From contig NZ_CP080521.1 of assembly GCF_019468565.1 (NCBI RefSeq), positions 434,001 to 498,000 of the forward strand: 64,000 nt of DNA, read 5' to 3'. The DNA comes from Pseudonocardia sp. DSM 110487. Lineage in GTDB: Bacteria; Actinomycetota; Actinomycetes; Mycobacteriales; Pseudonocardiaceae. The first letter of the stretch is position 1; every line of letters starts with the position of its first letter. Made by a program: the position numbers and the translations under genes. Shown piece after piece: positions 35,151 through 42,617 of this stretch. The notes beneath the pieces were generated by a model that ran no database searches, had not been told where the DNA came from, and saw nothing but the letters and a program-made list of their open reading frames with translations.

Positions 35151-36259
35151 GACCGCGTCCCCGAGGCCGCTCTGGTCGCGGAGAGCACGGACCGCGCCGC
35201 GACGGCGAGCGGACCGTGCGGGCGGGTTGGTGCCTCGCCGCGCTCGAGTGCCCGCGCCAGCCCCGGCTCCGGGCGCATGGCGACGAGCAGCGGGACTCCC
35301 ACGGCCCTGGCGACCTCGTCGGCCTCGATTCCGCCGGGAGCCGGGCCGCGGACGACGGCTCGGACGGGCTTGCCGTGCCGGGCGAGCAGCGCCGCGACCC
35401 GGGCGCCTGCGGCGGACGAACGGATGTCGGCGGTGACGACGAGCGCCACGAGGTCGGCGACGCCCAGTGCGGCGGCCGCCGCGTCGGTGGGATGACGCGG
35501 GAGGTCGCACACGACGACGTCGCCTGCCCGGCGGCCCGCTTCGACCACGGCTCGCACGGCGGCGGGCGTCGGCCCGTGCGTGCTGCGGTCGCAGGAGAGG
35601 ACGCCGAGCGCGCCGTCGCGGCGCCCGACCCGGGGTGAGGGGAGGGCCGCGTGGAGGGCGGCGGCGGGGACCCGGCCGCCCTCGACCCCGATGCCGGGCC
35701 AGCGCAGCCCCCCGAGGTCTTCCGCGCCGAGGACGAGATCGAGCCCGCCGCCGAGCGGGTCGCAGTCGACGAGGAGTGCGCGGGCGCCCTCCCGCACGGC
35801 GGTGACGGCGACGGCCGCGGCCAGTACCGACGCCCCGGCCCCGCCACGGCCGCCGACGACCGCGAGCACGGTGCCGCCAGGGCGCGGACCTTCCGCGGCG
35901 TCGGTGAGCGCCGCGACCAGCCACTGCTCGGCCTCGGGCAGCGTGATGACGTGCTCGGCCCCGACGGCCACCGCGTGACGCCATACCGACGCCTGTGGTT
36001 CACCGCGTACCGCGAGGACGACGTCGCCGCGCCGGGGCAGCCCGGCCCTGGCGCACTGGGCGGCCGCCGCGGCGTCGAGCAACACCAGCGGGGCATCGCT
36101 CCAGAACGCGCGGGCCTGCGGGGGATCGACCGCGCGCTGCAGCTCGCACCCCGCGGCGGCCGCGAGCCGCAGGAGCGCGTCGAGCAGGTCGGGGTCGGAA
36201 ACCATGACCAGGCCCCTGGCCGGCGGACCCGGCCGTTCCGTGATCTCTCTCGATCGCAC
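35147..36259 (-). CDS. CpaE/Ssd-like MinD-family ATPase homologue
   Basis: This 370-residue protein is the first gene of the Tad-like operon and matches Rv3660c (Ssd) and the actinobacterial CpaE homologue family. The N-terminal 120 residues form a receiver-like domain. The C-terminal MinD/ParA-like domain has 'GGTVLAVVGGRGGAGASVLAAAVA' (in pieces) where a deviant Walker A would be; the lysines of KGGxGKT are absent (GGRGGAGAS), so ATP hydrolysis is doubtful. 'LLVDCDPLGGGLDLVLG' and 'DVVVCDLPRHP' are intact. I prefer the GTG at 36259 because GAGGAGG precedes it; an upstream in-frame start at 36304 is possible. Confidence 0.82.
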   Translation of the reverse strand: MRSREITERPGPPARGLVMVSDPDLLDALLRLAAAAGCELQRAVDPPQARAFWSDAPLVLLDAAAAAQCARAGLPRRGDVVLAVRGEPQASVWRHAVAVGAEHVITLPEAEQWLVAALTDAAEGPRPGGTVLAVVGGRGGAGASVLAAAVAVTAVREGARALLVDCDPLGGGLDLVLGAEDLGGLRWPGIGVEGGRVPAAALHAALPSPRVGRRDGALGVLSCDRSTHGPTPAAVRAVVEAGRRAGDVVVCDLPRHPTDAAAAALGVADLVALVVTADIRSSAAGARVAALLARHGKPVRAVVRGPAPGGIEADEVARAVGVPLLVAMRPEPGLARALERGEAPTRPHGPLAVAARSVLSATRAASGTRS

Positions 36260-36348
36260 GACAGCCTCCTCGTGGACCCGGTCGGGCGAGCCGGGTAGGA
36301 GCAAGCGTTGCCGGTCGAGGGGCCGTGTGGCGGACGATCATCGAACCT

Positions 36349-36377
36349 GTGGACAACCTGTGGTTGATGTGGATAAC
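36349..36377. promoter_or_regulatory. Cluster of DnaA-box-like 9-mers
   Basis: Three tandem 9-mers occur: TGTGGACAA, TGTGGTTGA and TGTGGATAA (reverse complements TTGTCCACA, TCAACCACA, TTATCCACA). The first and third are perfect DnaA-box consensus sequences. They lie about 90 bp upstream of the CpaE/Ssd-like gene. A further partial match (ATCCACA) occurs near 36460. The cluster could bind DnaA to control the operon or titrate DnaA. Confidence 0.6.
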
Positions 36378-36564
36378 TCGCCTGATCCGCAGCTGACCAG
36401 CCCGTTCCCGTCACGCCCCTGGGGAAGAATGGCTCGGGGGCTGCTGCCTCGCGGCCGATCCATCCACAGGGAGCGAGTGAGGCGCTGTATGCGAGGCGCG
36501 GGCCGGCGTGATCGCCGATCCGGTGCTGGGGCGGCCGCATGGGGCCGCCCACGTGCCCCCCCGG

Positions 36565-36585
36565 TGATCATCACGCTCATGATCA
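36565..36585. promoter_or_regulatory. Inverted repeat TGATCAT-n7-ATGATCA
   Basis: A perfect 7-bp inverted repeat with a 7-bp spacer lies in the 415-bp gap between the Tad-like operon and the gntR gene, with a third TGATCAT-like copy near 36634 (TGATGATCATG). It is AT-rich in a GC-rich region and resembles a regulator binding site. Nothing else in the 36260-36674 gap looks like a gene. Confidence 0.4.
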
Positions 36586-36674
36586 ACGGATCTGTGCAGA
36601 ACCGGCCATATACGGCCGCTGCCGCGCCCAACTGATGATCATGCGCCGCAGCGGGCGCCCGTGAGCGTCGCCTC

Positions 36675-37376
36675 TCAGGCGCCCACCCGCGGCGGCTCCT
36701 GCTCCCGCTCGTCGCGGGCCAACCGTGCGACGAGCCGGTCCTGTGCGGCTCGCAGGTGTGCGGAGAGGTGGTCTGCGGCGGCCGCGGCGTCGTGTGTCTC
36801 GATCGCCGCGAGGATCGCCCCGTGCTCCGCGGCCACCGTGCGGGGGTCGGTGGTGCGGTGGGCCTGGAACTGGCCCATCGTGAGGTGCACCTCGCCCATG
36901 ATCAGCTCGTGCATGCGGGAGAGCCGCTTGCTGCCCACGGCGTCGACCAGTGAGGAGTGGAAGGCGATGTCGGCCTCCACCTGGTGCGCGAAGTCCTTGT
37001 GGGCCACGGCGCGCTCGATCTCATCCTGGGCGCGCCGGGTCTCGGCGGGGACCGTGCCCAGCTCGGCGAGCCGCTGCACCGCGCGGCGTTCGATCGAGTC
37101 GCGCGCGAAGTAGAGGTCGAGTATCTCGGCCTTGTCGAGTTCGGGTACGACAGCGGTGCGGTGGGCCGTGCGCTGCAGCAGCCCCGCTGCGGTGAGTCGT
37201 TCCAGGCAGGCCTTCGCCGTGGGGCGGGCGACCGTGTACTCGCCGACCACCCGCGCCTCGGTGACCTTCTCGCCAGGGGCGATCTCGCCGTTGATGATCC
37301 GCTGCCGCATCGACTCGTAGAGCGCATCGATCATCGACGAGGGCGCGAGCGTGAACCTCGACGTGCCTGCCGACAT
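36675..37376 (-). CDS. GntR-family regulator, FadR/FCD subfamily
   Basis: This 233-residue regulator has an N-terminal GntR winged helix ('ALYESMRQRIINGEIAPGEKVTEARVVGEYTVARPTAKACLERLTAAGLLQR' in pieces) and a C-terminal all-helical FCD ligand domain with 'DIAFHSSLVDAVGSKRL', 'EHGAILAAIETHDAAAAADHLSAHL' and metal-binding His positions. The FCD domain usually binds small organic acids or sugar acids. It is divergent from the sugar-utilisation operon at 37496, with two TTGT-n3-ACAA operators between them, so it most likely represses that operon. Confidence 0.9.
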   Translation of the reverse strand: MSAGTSRFTLAPSSMIDALYESMRQRIINGEIAPGEKVTEARVVGEYTVARPTAKACLERLTAAGLLQRTAHRTAVVPELDKAEILDLYFARDSIERRAVQRLAELGTVPAETRRAQDEIERAVAHKDFAHQVEADIAFHSSLVDAVGSKRLSRMHELIMGEVHLTMGQFQAHRTTDPRTVAAEHGAILAAIETHDAAAAADHLSAHLRAAQDRLVARLARDEREQEPPRVGA

Positions 37377-37401
37377 GCGCCTACGCTACTGCTCTCCAGA
37401 A

Positions 37402-37437
37402 TTGTTAGACAAGTATGCAAAGCATCTTGACTGACAA
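37402..37437. promoter_or_regulatory. Two FadR-type GntR operators
   Basis: TTGTTAGACAA (37402-37412) fits the FadR-subfamily consensus T-n-G-T-n3-A-C-n-A exactly. TTGACTGACAA (37427-37437) has one mismatch. Their centres are 25 bp apart. The second overlaps a TTGACT -35 candidate for the downstream operon, with TAGCGT (37451-37456) as a -10, so binding would block transcription. Confidence 0.65.
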
Positions 37438-37495
37438 GTATCCGCCTTCGTAGCGTCGACCCGGCAGCGTCAACCTCAGAGTCGAGGAGCACCGG

Positions 37496-38782
37496 ATGGA
37501 CGCCATGAACCGACGACGTTTCCTGCAGTTGGTCGGCTTCGGAGCCGGGATGACGGCGCTCGCATCCTGCGGCGGCGGGTCGGACGGCACCGCGATCCGC
37601 TACGCGTGGTGGGGCGACACGATCCGCCAGCAGAAGTACACGGCGGCGCTGGACGCGTTCATCCGGCAGAACCCGGGCATCGAGGTCCGGCCCGAGTTCG
37701 CCGACTACGACGCCTACCAGGAGCGCATCACGGTCCAGACCGCGGGTCGCGACGTCCCCGACATCTTCTGGATCCCGTCGCCGCAGGTCATGAGCTACCA
37801 CGACGCCGGCCTCTACCGGCGCCTCGACGACATCGGTTCGCTCGATCTCTCCGCCTTCAGCGCCGCGCAGCTGGAGTCGTACAAGATCGACGGCGAGCTG
37901 AACACCCTGCCGCGCTCGGTGCTGACGGCCGCGGTGCGCTACAACCAGACCTTCCTCGACGAGGCGGGCGCCCAGCTGCCCCCCGACGACCCGCAGAGCT
38001 GGACGTGGGACGGGCTCTCGGAGTTCCTGATCGACTACGCCCGCGACGCCCCCGAGGGCCGCAAGGCCATCCACCACAACGCGTACGGCGACCTCAACTT
38101 CGAGGCATGGCTGCGCCAGCACGGGCAGGACCTGTGGTCCGCCGACGGGCGTATGGGCTTCGACGTCGCCACCCTCGCGGAGTGGTTCGAGTGGTGGGAG
38201 GTGCTGCGCAGGGCGGGCGCCACGACGAGCCTGTCCGAGCAGGAGGGCCCGTCCCCGGAGTGGGACGTCGTCGGCGACAAGGTGCTGATCACCTTCGGTA
38301 ACTCCAACCACATCGCGGACGAGGCGCCGATGTTCCCCGACTACGAGTTCGGGCTGCGGCTGATGCCGGTGCTCCCCGACGCCGCGGCGGGGCACCGCTT
38401 CGGCTACCTGAGCCGCCTCGCCGTCTACCAGGGCATCGACGACGACAAGCTCGACGCGGCCGGCCGCCTCGTGCACTTCAACATCAACGATCCGGCGTTC
38501 CTGCAGATCGTGGGGCTCTCGGTGGGTGCGCCGGCGAACCCACGGATGCTGCAGGCGGCCTACTCGGTGGCCAACGATGACGAGAAGAAGATGCTCGCCG
38601 TCGTCGAGCAGGAGATGGCGCAGGAGCAGAAGCCCCGCTACGAGGCGCCGCCCGGCTCGGGGACGTGGCGCACGATCATGGGACGGGGCATCGAGGAGGT
38701 CGCGCTGGGCCGGGCGAGCGTCTCCGACGCCGCCGCGCGCGTGATCGCCGACATCGATCGCGAGCTGGGCAGGGCGTCATGA
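37496..38782 (+). CDS. Sugar-binding lipoprotein of second ABC importer
   Basis: This 428-residue family 1 solute-binding protein starts 'MNRRRFLQLVGFGAGMTALASC' in pieces. The twin-arginine pattern followed by a hydrophobic stretch and the lipobox ALASC (Cys25) suggests Tat export and lipidation. 'YAWWGDTIRQQKYTAALDAF' and 'VPDIFWIPSPQVMSYHDAGLY' (in pieces) are typical of CUT1 sugar-binding proteins. The start follows GGAG. It is the first gene of an operon under the GntR regulator and overlaps the first permease gene by 4 bp. Substrate probably a plant-type glycoside or sugar acid; unproven. Confidence 0.88.
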   Translation: MDAMNRRRFLQLVGFGAGMTALASCGGGSDGTAIRYAWWGDTIRQQKYTAALDAFIRQNPGIEVRPEFADYDAYQERITVQTAGRDVPDIFWIPSPQVMSYHDAGLYRRLDDIGSLDLSAFSAAQLESYKIDGELNTLPRSVLTAAVRYNQTFLDEAGAQLPPDDPQSWTWDGLSEFLIDYARDAPEGRKAIHHNAYGDLNFEAWLRQHGQDLWSADGRMGFDVATLAEWFEWWEVLRRAGATTSLSEQEGPSPEWDVVGDKVLITFGNSNHIADEAPMFPDYEFGLRLMPVLPDAAAGHRFGYLSRLAVYQGIDDDKLDAAGRLVHFNINDPAFLQIVGLSVGAPANPRMLQAAYSVANDDEKKMLAVVEQEMAQEQKPRYEAPPGSGTWRTIMGRGIEEVALGRASVSDAAARVIADIDRELGRAS

Positions 38783-39732
38783 CCCAGGACACGCTCGTGC
38801 GCCCGGTTGCGCAGAGCCCACCACCTCGGCCGCCGCGGCGCGGGATGCCGTCGTTCCGCAGACAGGGCCGCGCGGCGCACGTGTTCCTCTTGCCGTTCCT
38901 GCTGGGTCTTGTCCTGGTCACGGCCGTGCCGCTGCTGGCGTCGCTCTACCTCTCGTTCACCGACTACGACCTGCTGCACGATCCCGAGCTCATCGGGCTG
39001 GAGAACTTCCGGCGGATGGCCGAGGACCAGCGGTTCTGGGCGTCGGTCGGCGTGACGCTCAAGTACGTGCTGGTCTCGGTCCCGCTGCAGCTGGCGTTCG
39101 CGCTCCTGCTCGCGGTGGTGCTGGACAAGGGCATGCGCGGGCTCGCCCTCTACCGCAGCGCCTTCTACCTGCCGTCGCTGCTCGGTTCCAGCGTGGCCGT
39201 CGCGATCCTGTGGCGGCAGCTCTTCGGCCACGAGGGGCTCGTGAACGGCGTGCTCGGCTGGTTCGGCATCGAGGGTGAGAGCTGGCTGCAGAACCCGGAC
39301 ACCGCGCTGTCGACGCTCGTGGTGCTCAACGTGTGGACGTTCGGCTCGCCGATGATCATCTTTCTGGCGGGTCTGCGTCAGATCCCCGAGGAGCTCTACG
39401 AGGCCGCGCGGGTGGACGGCGCGGGAAGGGTGCGGCAGTTCTGGAGCGTCACGGTGCCGCTGCTCACGCCGATCGTGTTCTTCAACCTGGTGCTGCAGAC
39501 GATCGGTGCGTTCCAGGCGTTCACCCAGGCGCACGTCATCAGCGAAGGCCAGGGTGGGCCGCTGGACTCCACGCTGTTCTACACGCTCTACCTGTACCAA
39601 CAGGGCTTCAACAGCTTCAACATGGGCTACGCGTCGGCGATGGCGTGGGTGCTGCTGCTCGTCATCGCGGTCGTGACGGCCGGGCACTTCCTGCTCTCGA
39701 AGTACTGGGTGTTCTACGGGGACGAGCGATGA
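38779..39732 (+). CDS. Carbohydrate ABC transporter permease, MalF type
   Basis: This is a 317-residue CUT1 permease with a Pro/Arg-rich cytoplasmic N-terminus and six helices. The EAA loop is 'EELYEAARVDGAGRVRQFWSVTVPLLTP' in pieces. 'SLYLSFTDYDLLHDPELIGLENFRRM' (in pieces) after helix 1 is characteristic of UgpA/LacF-like subunits. Start and stop overlap its neighbours by 4 bp, as expected for one operon. It has no cognate ATPase gene in the operon. Confidence 0.9.
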   Translation: MTQDTLVRPVAQSPPPRPPRRGMPSFRRQGRAAHVFLLPFLLGLVLVTAVPLLASLYLSFTDYDLLHDPELIGLENFRRMAEDQRFWASVGVTLKYVLVSVPLQLAFALLLAVVLDKGMRGLALYRSAFYLPSLLGSSVAVAILWRQLFGHEGLVNGVLGWFGIEGESWLQNPDTALSTLVVLNVWTFGSPMIIFLAGLRQIPEELYEAARVDGAGRVRQFWSVTVPLLTPIVFFNLVLQTIGAFQAFTQAHVISEGQGGPLDSTLFYTLYLYQQGFNSFNMGYASAMAWVLLLVIAVVTAGHFLLSKYWVFYGDER

Positions 39733-40547
39733 GGGCCGGCGTGCGGCACGTCGCGATGTGCGCGTTCGTGCTGCTGATGATCTACCCGCTGATCTGGATG
39801 GTGGTCAGCTCGATCAAGCCCGGCAACCTCGTGCTGTCGGAGCCGGGCCTGATCCCGTCGGAGGTGACGTTCCAGAACTACCGCGACGGGTGGAACGCCC
39901 TCGACGAGCCGTTCTCGCTGTTCTTCGCCAACTCGCTGTTCGTGAGCGTCGGCTCGATCGTCGGCAACCTCGTGTCCTGCTCGCTCGCCGCCTACGCGCT
40001 CGCCCGGCTGGAGTTCCGCGGCAGGCGGCTGTACTTCGCGATCACGCTCGTGTCGGTGATGCTGCCGCTGCACGTGCTGGTGGTGCCGCAGTACATCTTC
40101 TTCTCGCAGCTGGGGATGGTGAACACCTACTTCCCGCTGCTGCTGCCGAAGTTCCTCGCCACCGACGCGTTCTTCACGTTCCTGATGGTCCAGTTCATCC
40201 GCACGATCCCGCGCGAGCTGGACGCGGCGGCTTGGGTCGACGGTGCGGGGCCGTTCCGCATCTTCTGGTCGATCGTCCTGCCGCTCATGACCCCGGCACT
40301 GGTGACGTCGGCGATCTTCACCTTCATCTGGACGTGGAACGACTTCTTCACGCCACTGATCTACCTGACCTCCACCGAGATGTTCACGGTGCCGGTGGCG
40401 CTCAACTCGATGATGAGCTCGGAGACCTCGAGCGGGGTGGGCGCCCTGTTCGCGATGTCGCTGCTGTCGCTGCTGCCCATCCTCGTGTTCTTCGTGACGG
40501 CACAGAAGTACCTGATCCGCGGCATCTCGACGACGGGCCTGAAATGA
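39729..40547 (+). CDS. Carbohydrate ABC transporter permease, MalG type
   Basis: This is a 272-residue CUT1 permease with six helices. The EAA loop is 'ELDAAAWVDGAGPFRIFWSIVLPLMTPA' in pieces, where the usual E-A-A-R is A-A-W. The C-terminal 'TAQKYLIRGISTTGLK' is typical of MalG-like subunits. The ATG at 39729 overlaps the stop of the upstream permease. Ten bases separate it from the first glycosidase-like gene. The missing ATPase may be the MsiK-like protein encoded at 7350. Confidence 0.9.
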   Translation: MRAGVRHVAMCAFVLLMIYPLIWMVVSSIKPGNLVLSEPGLIPSEVTFQNYRDGWNALDEPFSLFFANSLFVSVGSIVGNLVSCSLAAYALARLEFRGRRLYFAITLVSVMLPLHVLVVPQYIFFSQLGMVNTYFPLLLPKFLATDAFFTFLMVQFIRTIPRELDAAAWVDGAGPFRIFWSIVLPLMTPALVTSAIFTFIWTWNDFFTPLIYLTSTEMFTVPVALNSMMSSETSSGVGALFAMSLLSLLPILVFFVTAQKYLIRGISTTGLK

Positions 40548-40556
40548 GGGACTGAA

Positions 40557-42617
40557 ATGAACCTGCGCACCACCGACTGGCACCGGACGGCCACGCGCTG
40601 GACCCAGCTCACGCTCACCGAGAACGACCCGGTCGAGTTCGACTCGGCGTTCTGGATCGATGTCATGCGCCGGACACGGTCCAACGCCGCGTGCATCAGC
40701 GCGGGCGGCTACATGGCCTTCTACCCGACGCGGATCCCGTACCACTACCGCAGCCGCCACCTCGGCGACGGCGACCCGTTCGGCGAGCTCGTCGCGGGCG
40801 CTCGCGCGCTGGGCATGCACGTGATGGCGCGCGTCGACCCGCACGCCGTGCACGCCGACGCACTCGCGGCGCACCCGGAGTGGGTGGCCCGCACTCCTGA
40901 CGGCGCACCGCGCGAGCACTGGGCGTTCCCCGGAACGTACGTGACCTGCCCGTTCGGGCCGTACAACCGGGAGTTCGTCACCGAGGTGGCCCGGGAGCTG
41001 GTGCGCGAGTACGACATCGACGCCGTCTTCGCGAACCGCTGGCAGGGCCACGGTGTCTCCTACAGCGACGACGCGCGCCGGTCGTTCTTCGACGCCACCG
41101 GCCACGAGCTGCCGATCGAGCCGTACGACCCGGACGACCTCGCGTGGAAGGCGTACGTCCCGTGGCGGCGCCAGCAGCTCAGCGAGCTCGTGGCGCTGTG
41201 GGACACGGCGGTGAAGGACATCCGCCCGCACGCGCGGTTCATCCCCAACCTCGGCGGGGTGGCCGCGCACGAGCTCGACCGCGACCTGATCGAGCGGCAC
41301 TACCCCTTCTTCGTGCTCGACCGCCAGGGCCGCACCGGCATCGACCCGCCGTGGACCGCGGGCCGCAACGCCAAGCGCAGCCGGGGTGCCTTCCGGGACC
41401 GGCCGGTGGCGTTGATCTCCTCGGTGGGCCCCGAGCACCACGCCCACCGGTGGAAGGACTCGGTGGCCGGTCCCGCGGAGATCCGGACCTGGATCGTGGA
41501 CGGCATCGCGCACGGCGCGCTGCCCTGGTTCACCAAGTTCAACGGCATGGTGCCCGATGATCGGTGGGTGGCCCCCGTCGTCGACGCCTTCGGCCTGCAC
41601 GCGGCGGTGGAGCCGGTGCTGTCCCGGATGCGGGTCACCGCCGACGTGGCGGTGTTCGACGCCGCGGAGCCGGGCCGTGACGACCACGAGGACGGCTTCC
41701 ACCACGCGCTGGTGGAGGCGCGGATCCCGTTCGAGTTCGTCTCCGCCACCCGGTTCACCCCGGAGGAGCTCGCGCGCTTCCGGGTGCTCGTGCTGGCCAA
41801 CGCCGAGCGGATGAGCGACGAGGCGTGCGCGGCCGTGCGCGAGTTCGTGCGGGCAGGCGGTGGTGTGGTGGCCGGCTACCGGACGTCGCTGCACGGGGTG
41901 GACGGCACGCCGCGGGCCGACTTCGGCCTCGCCGACGTACTCGGCGTGCACCTGGAGCGGGACGCGCGCGGCCCGGTGAAGAACAACTACATCGCGCTGA
42001 CCGGGGAGCACCCGCTCTCGGCCGGTTACGACGGCGCCCGCCGGATCATCGGGGGCACGCACCTGCTGCGCGTCACCCCGGCCGCGGACACCGAGGTTCC
42101 TTTCCGGTTCGTGCCCGACTACCCCGACCTGCCGATGGAGGAGCTCTACGCGCGCCGTCCGCCCGAGGACGCGGCCGTCGTGGCGCGGCAGGGCGAGGGG
42201 CGCACGGTCCACATCGCGTTCGACATCGGCTCGCTGTTCTGGGATTCGCTGCAGCCCGACCACGGCAGGCTCATCGCCAACGCCGTGACGTGGGCGCTCG
42301 GCGAACCGCCCCGAGTGGACGTCGGCGGGCCGGGGCTGCACGACATCGCCGTCCACGAGGGCGACGGCGAGCTCGCCGTCTGCATGGTCAACCTCACCAA
42401 TCCGATGGCGATGCGCGGTCCGGTGCGGGAGCTGATCCCGGTGGGCCCGCTCACCGTCTCGGTTGCGCTGCCGGACGGGCGGACCGCGGCGAGCGCACGG
42501 CTTCTCGTCAGCGGTGCGGAGCCGGACGTGACGGTCGCGAACGGCTGCGCCACCGTCGTCGTCGACTCGGTCGAGCTGCTCGAGGTGCTGCACCTGACGT
42601 GGGACGGCGCCCGCTGA
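40557..42617 (+). CDS. Putative glycoside hydrolase (GHL6-like TIM barrel + GATase-like domain), paralogue 1
   Basis: This 686-residue cytoplasmic protein lacks a signal peptide. The first 330 residues look like a TIM-barrel hydrolase of the GHL6 'hypothetical glycosyl hydrolase' type: 'CISAGGYMAFYPTRIPYHYRS', 'ALGMHVMARVDPHAVHAD', 'CPFGPYNREFVTEVARELVREYDIDAVFANRW'. A class I glutamine-amidotransferase-like (beta-galactosidase trimerisation) domain follows ('FRVLVLANAERMSDEACAAVREFVRAGGGVVAGYRTSL' in pieces), then a beta-rich tail. It is the partner of the next gene. It would hydrolyse an imported glycoside inside the cell; the bond cleaved is unknown. Confidence 0.7.
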   Translation: MNLRTTDWHRTATRWTQLTLTENDPVEFDSAFWIDVMRRTRSNAACISAGGYMAFYPTRIPYHYRSRHLGDGDPFGELVAGARALGMHVMARVDPHAVHADALAAHPEWVARTPDGAPREHWAFPGTYVTCPFGPYNREFVTEVARELVREYDIDAVFANRWQGHGVSYSDDARRSFFDATGHELPIEPYDPDDLAWKAYVPWRRQQLSELVALWDTAVKDIRPHARFIPNLGGVAAHELDRDLIERHYPFFVLDRQGRTGIDPPWTAGRNAKRSRGAFRDRPVALISSVGPEHHAHRWKDSVAGPAEIRTWIVDGIAHGALPWFTKFNGMVPDDRWVAPVVDAFGLHAAVEPVLSRMRVTADVAVFDAAEPGRDDHEDGFHHALVEARIPFEFVSATRFTPEELARFRVLVLANAERMSDEACAAVREFVRAGGGVVAGYRTSLHGVDGTPRADFGLADVLGVHLERDARGPVKNNYIALTGEHPLSAGYDGARRIIGGTHLLRVTPAADTEVPFRFVPDYPDLPMEELYARRPPEDAAVVARQGEGRTVHIAFDIGSLFWDSLQPDHGRLIANAVTWALGEPPRVDVGGPGLHDIAVHEGDGELAVCMVNLTNPMAMRGPVRELIPVGPLTVSVALPDGRTAASARLLVSGAEPDVTVANGCATVVVDSVELLEVLHLTWDGAR

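Noticed and set aside
36361..36377. DnaA-like boxes read as a chromosomal replication origin
   Set aside because: There is no AT-rich unwinding region, no dnaA/dnaN/gyrB neighbourhood, and only three boxes; control or titration is more plausible.
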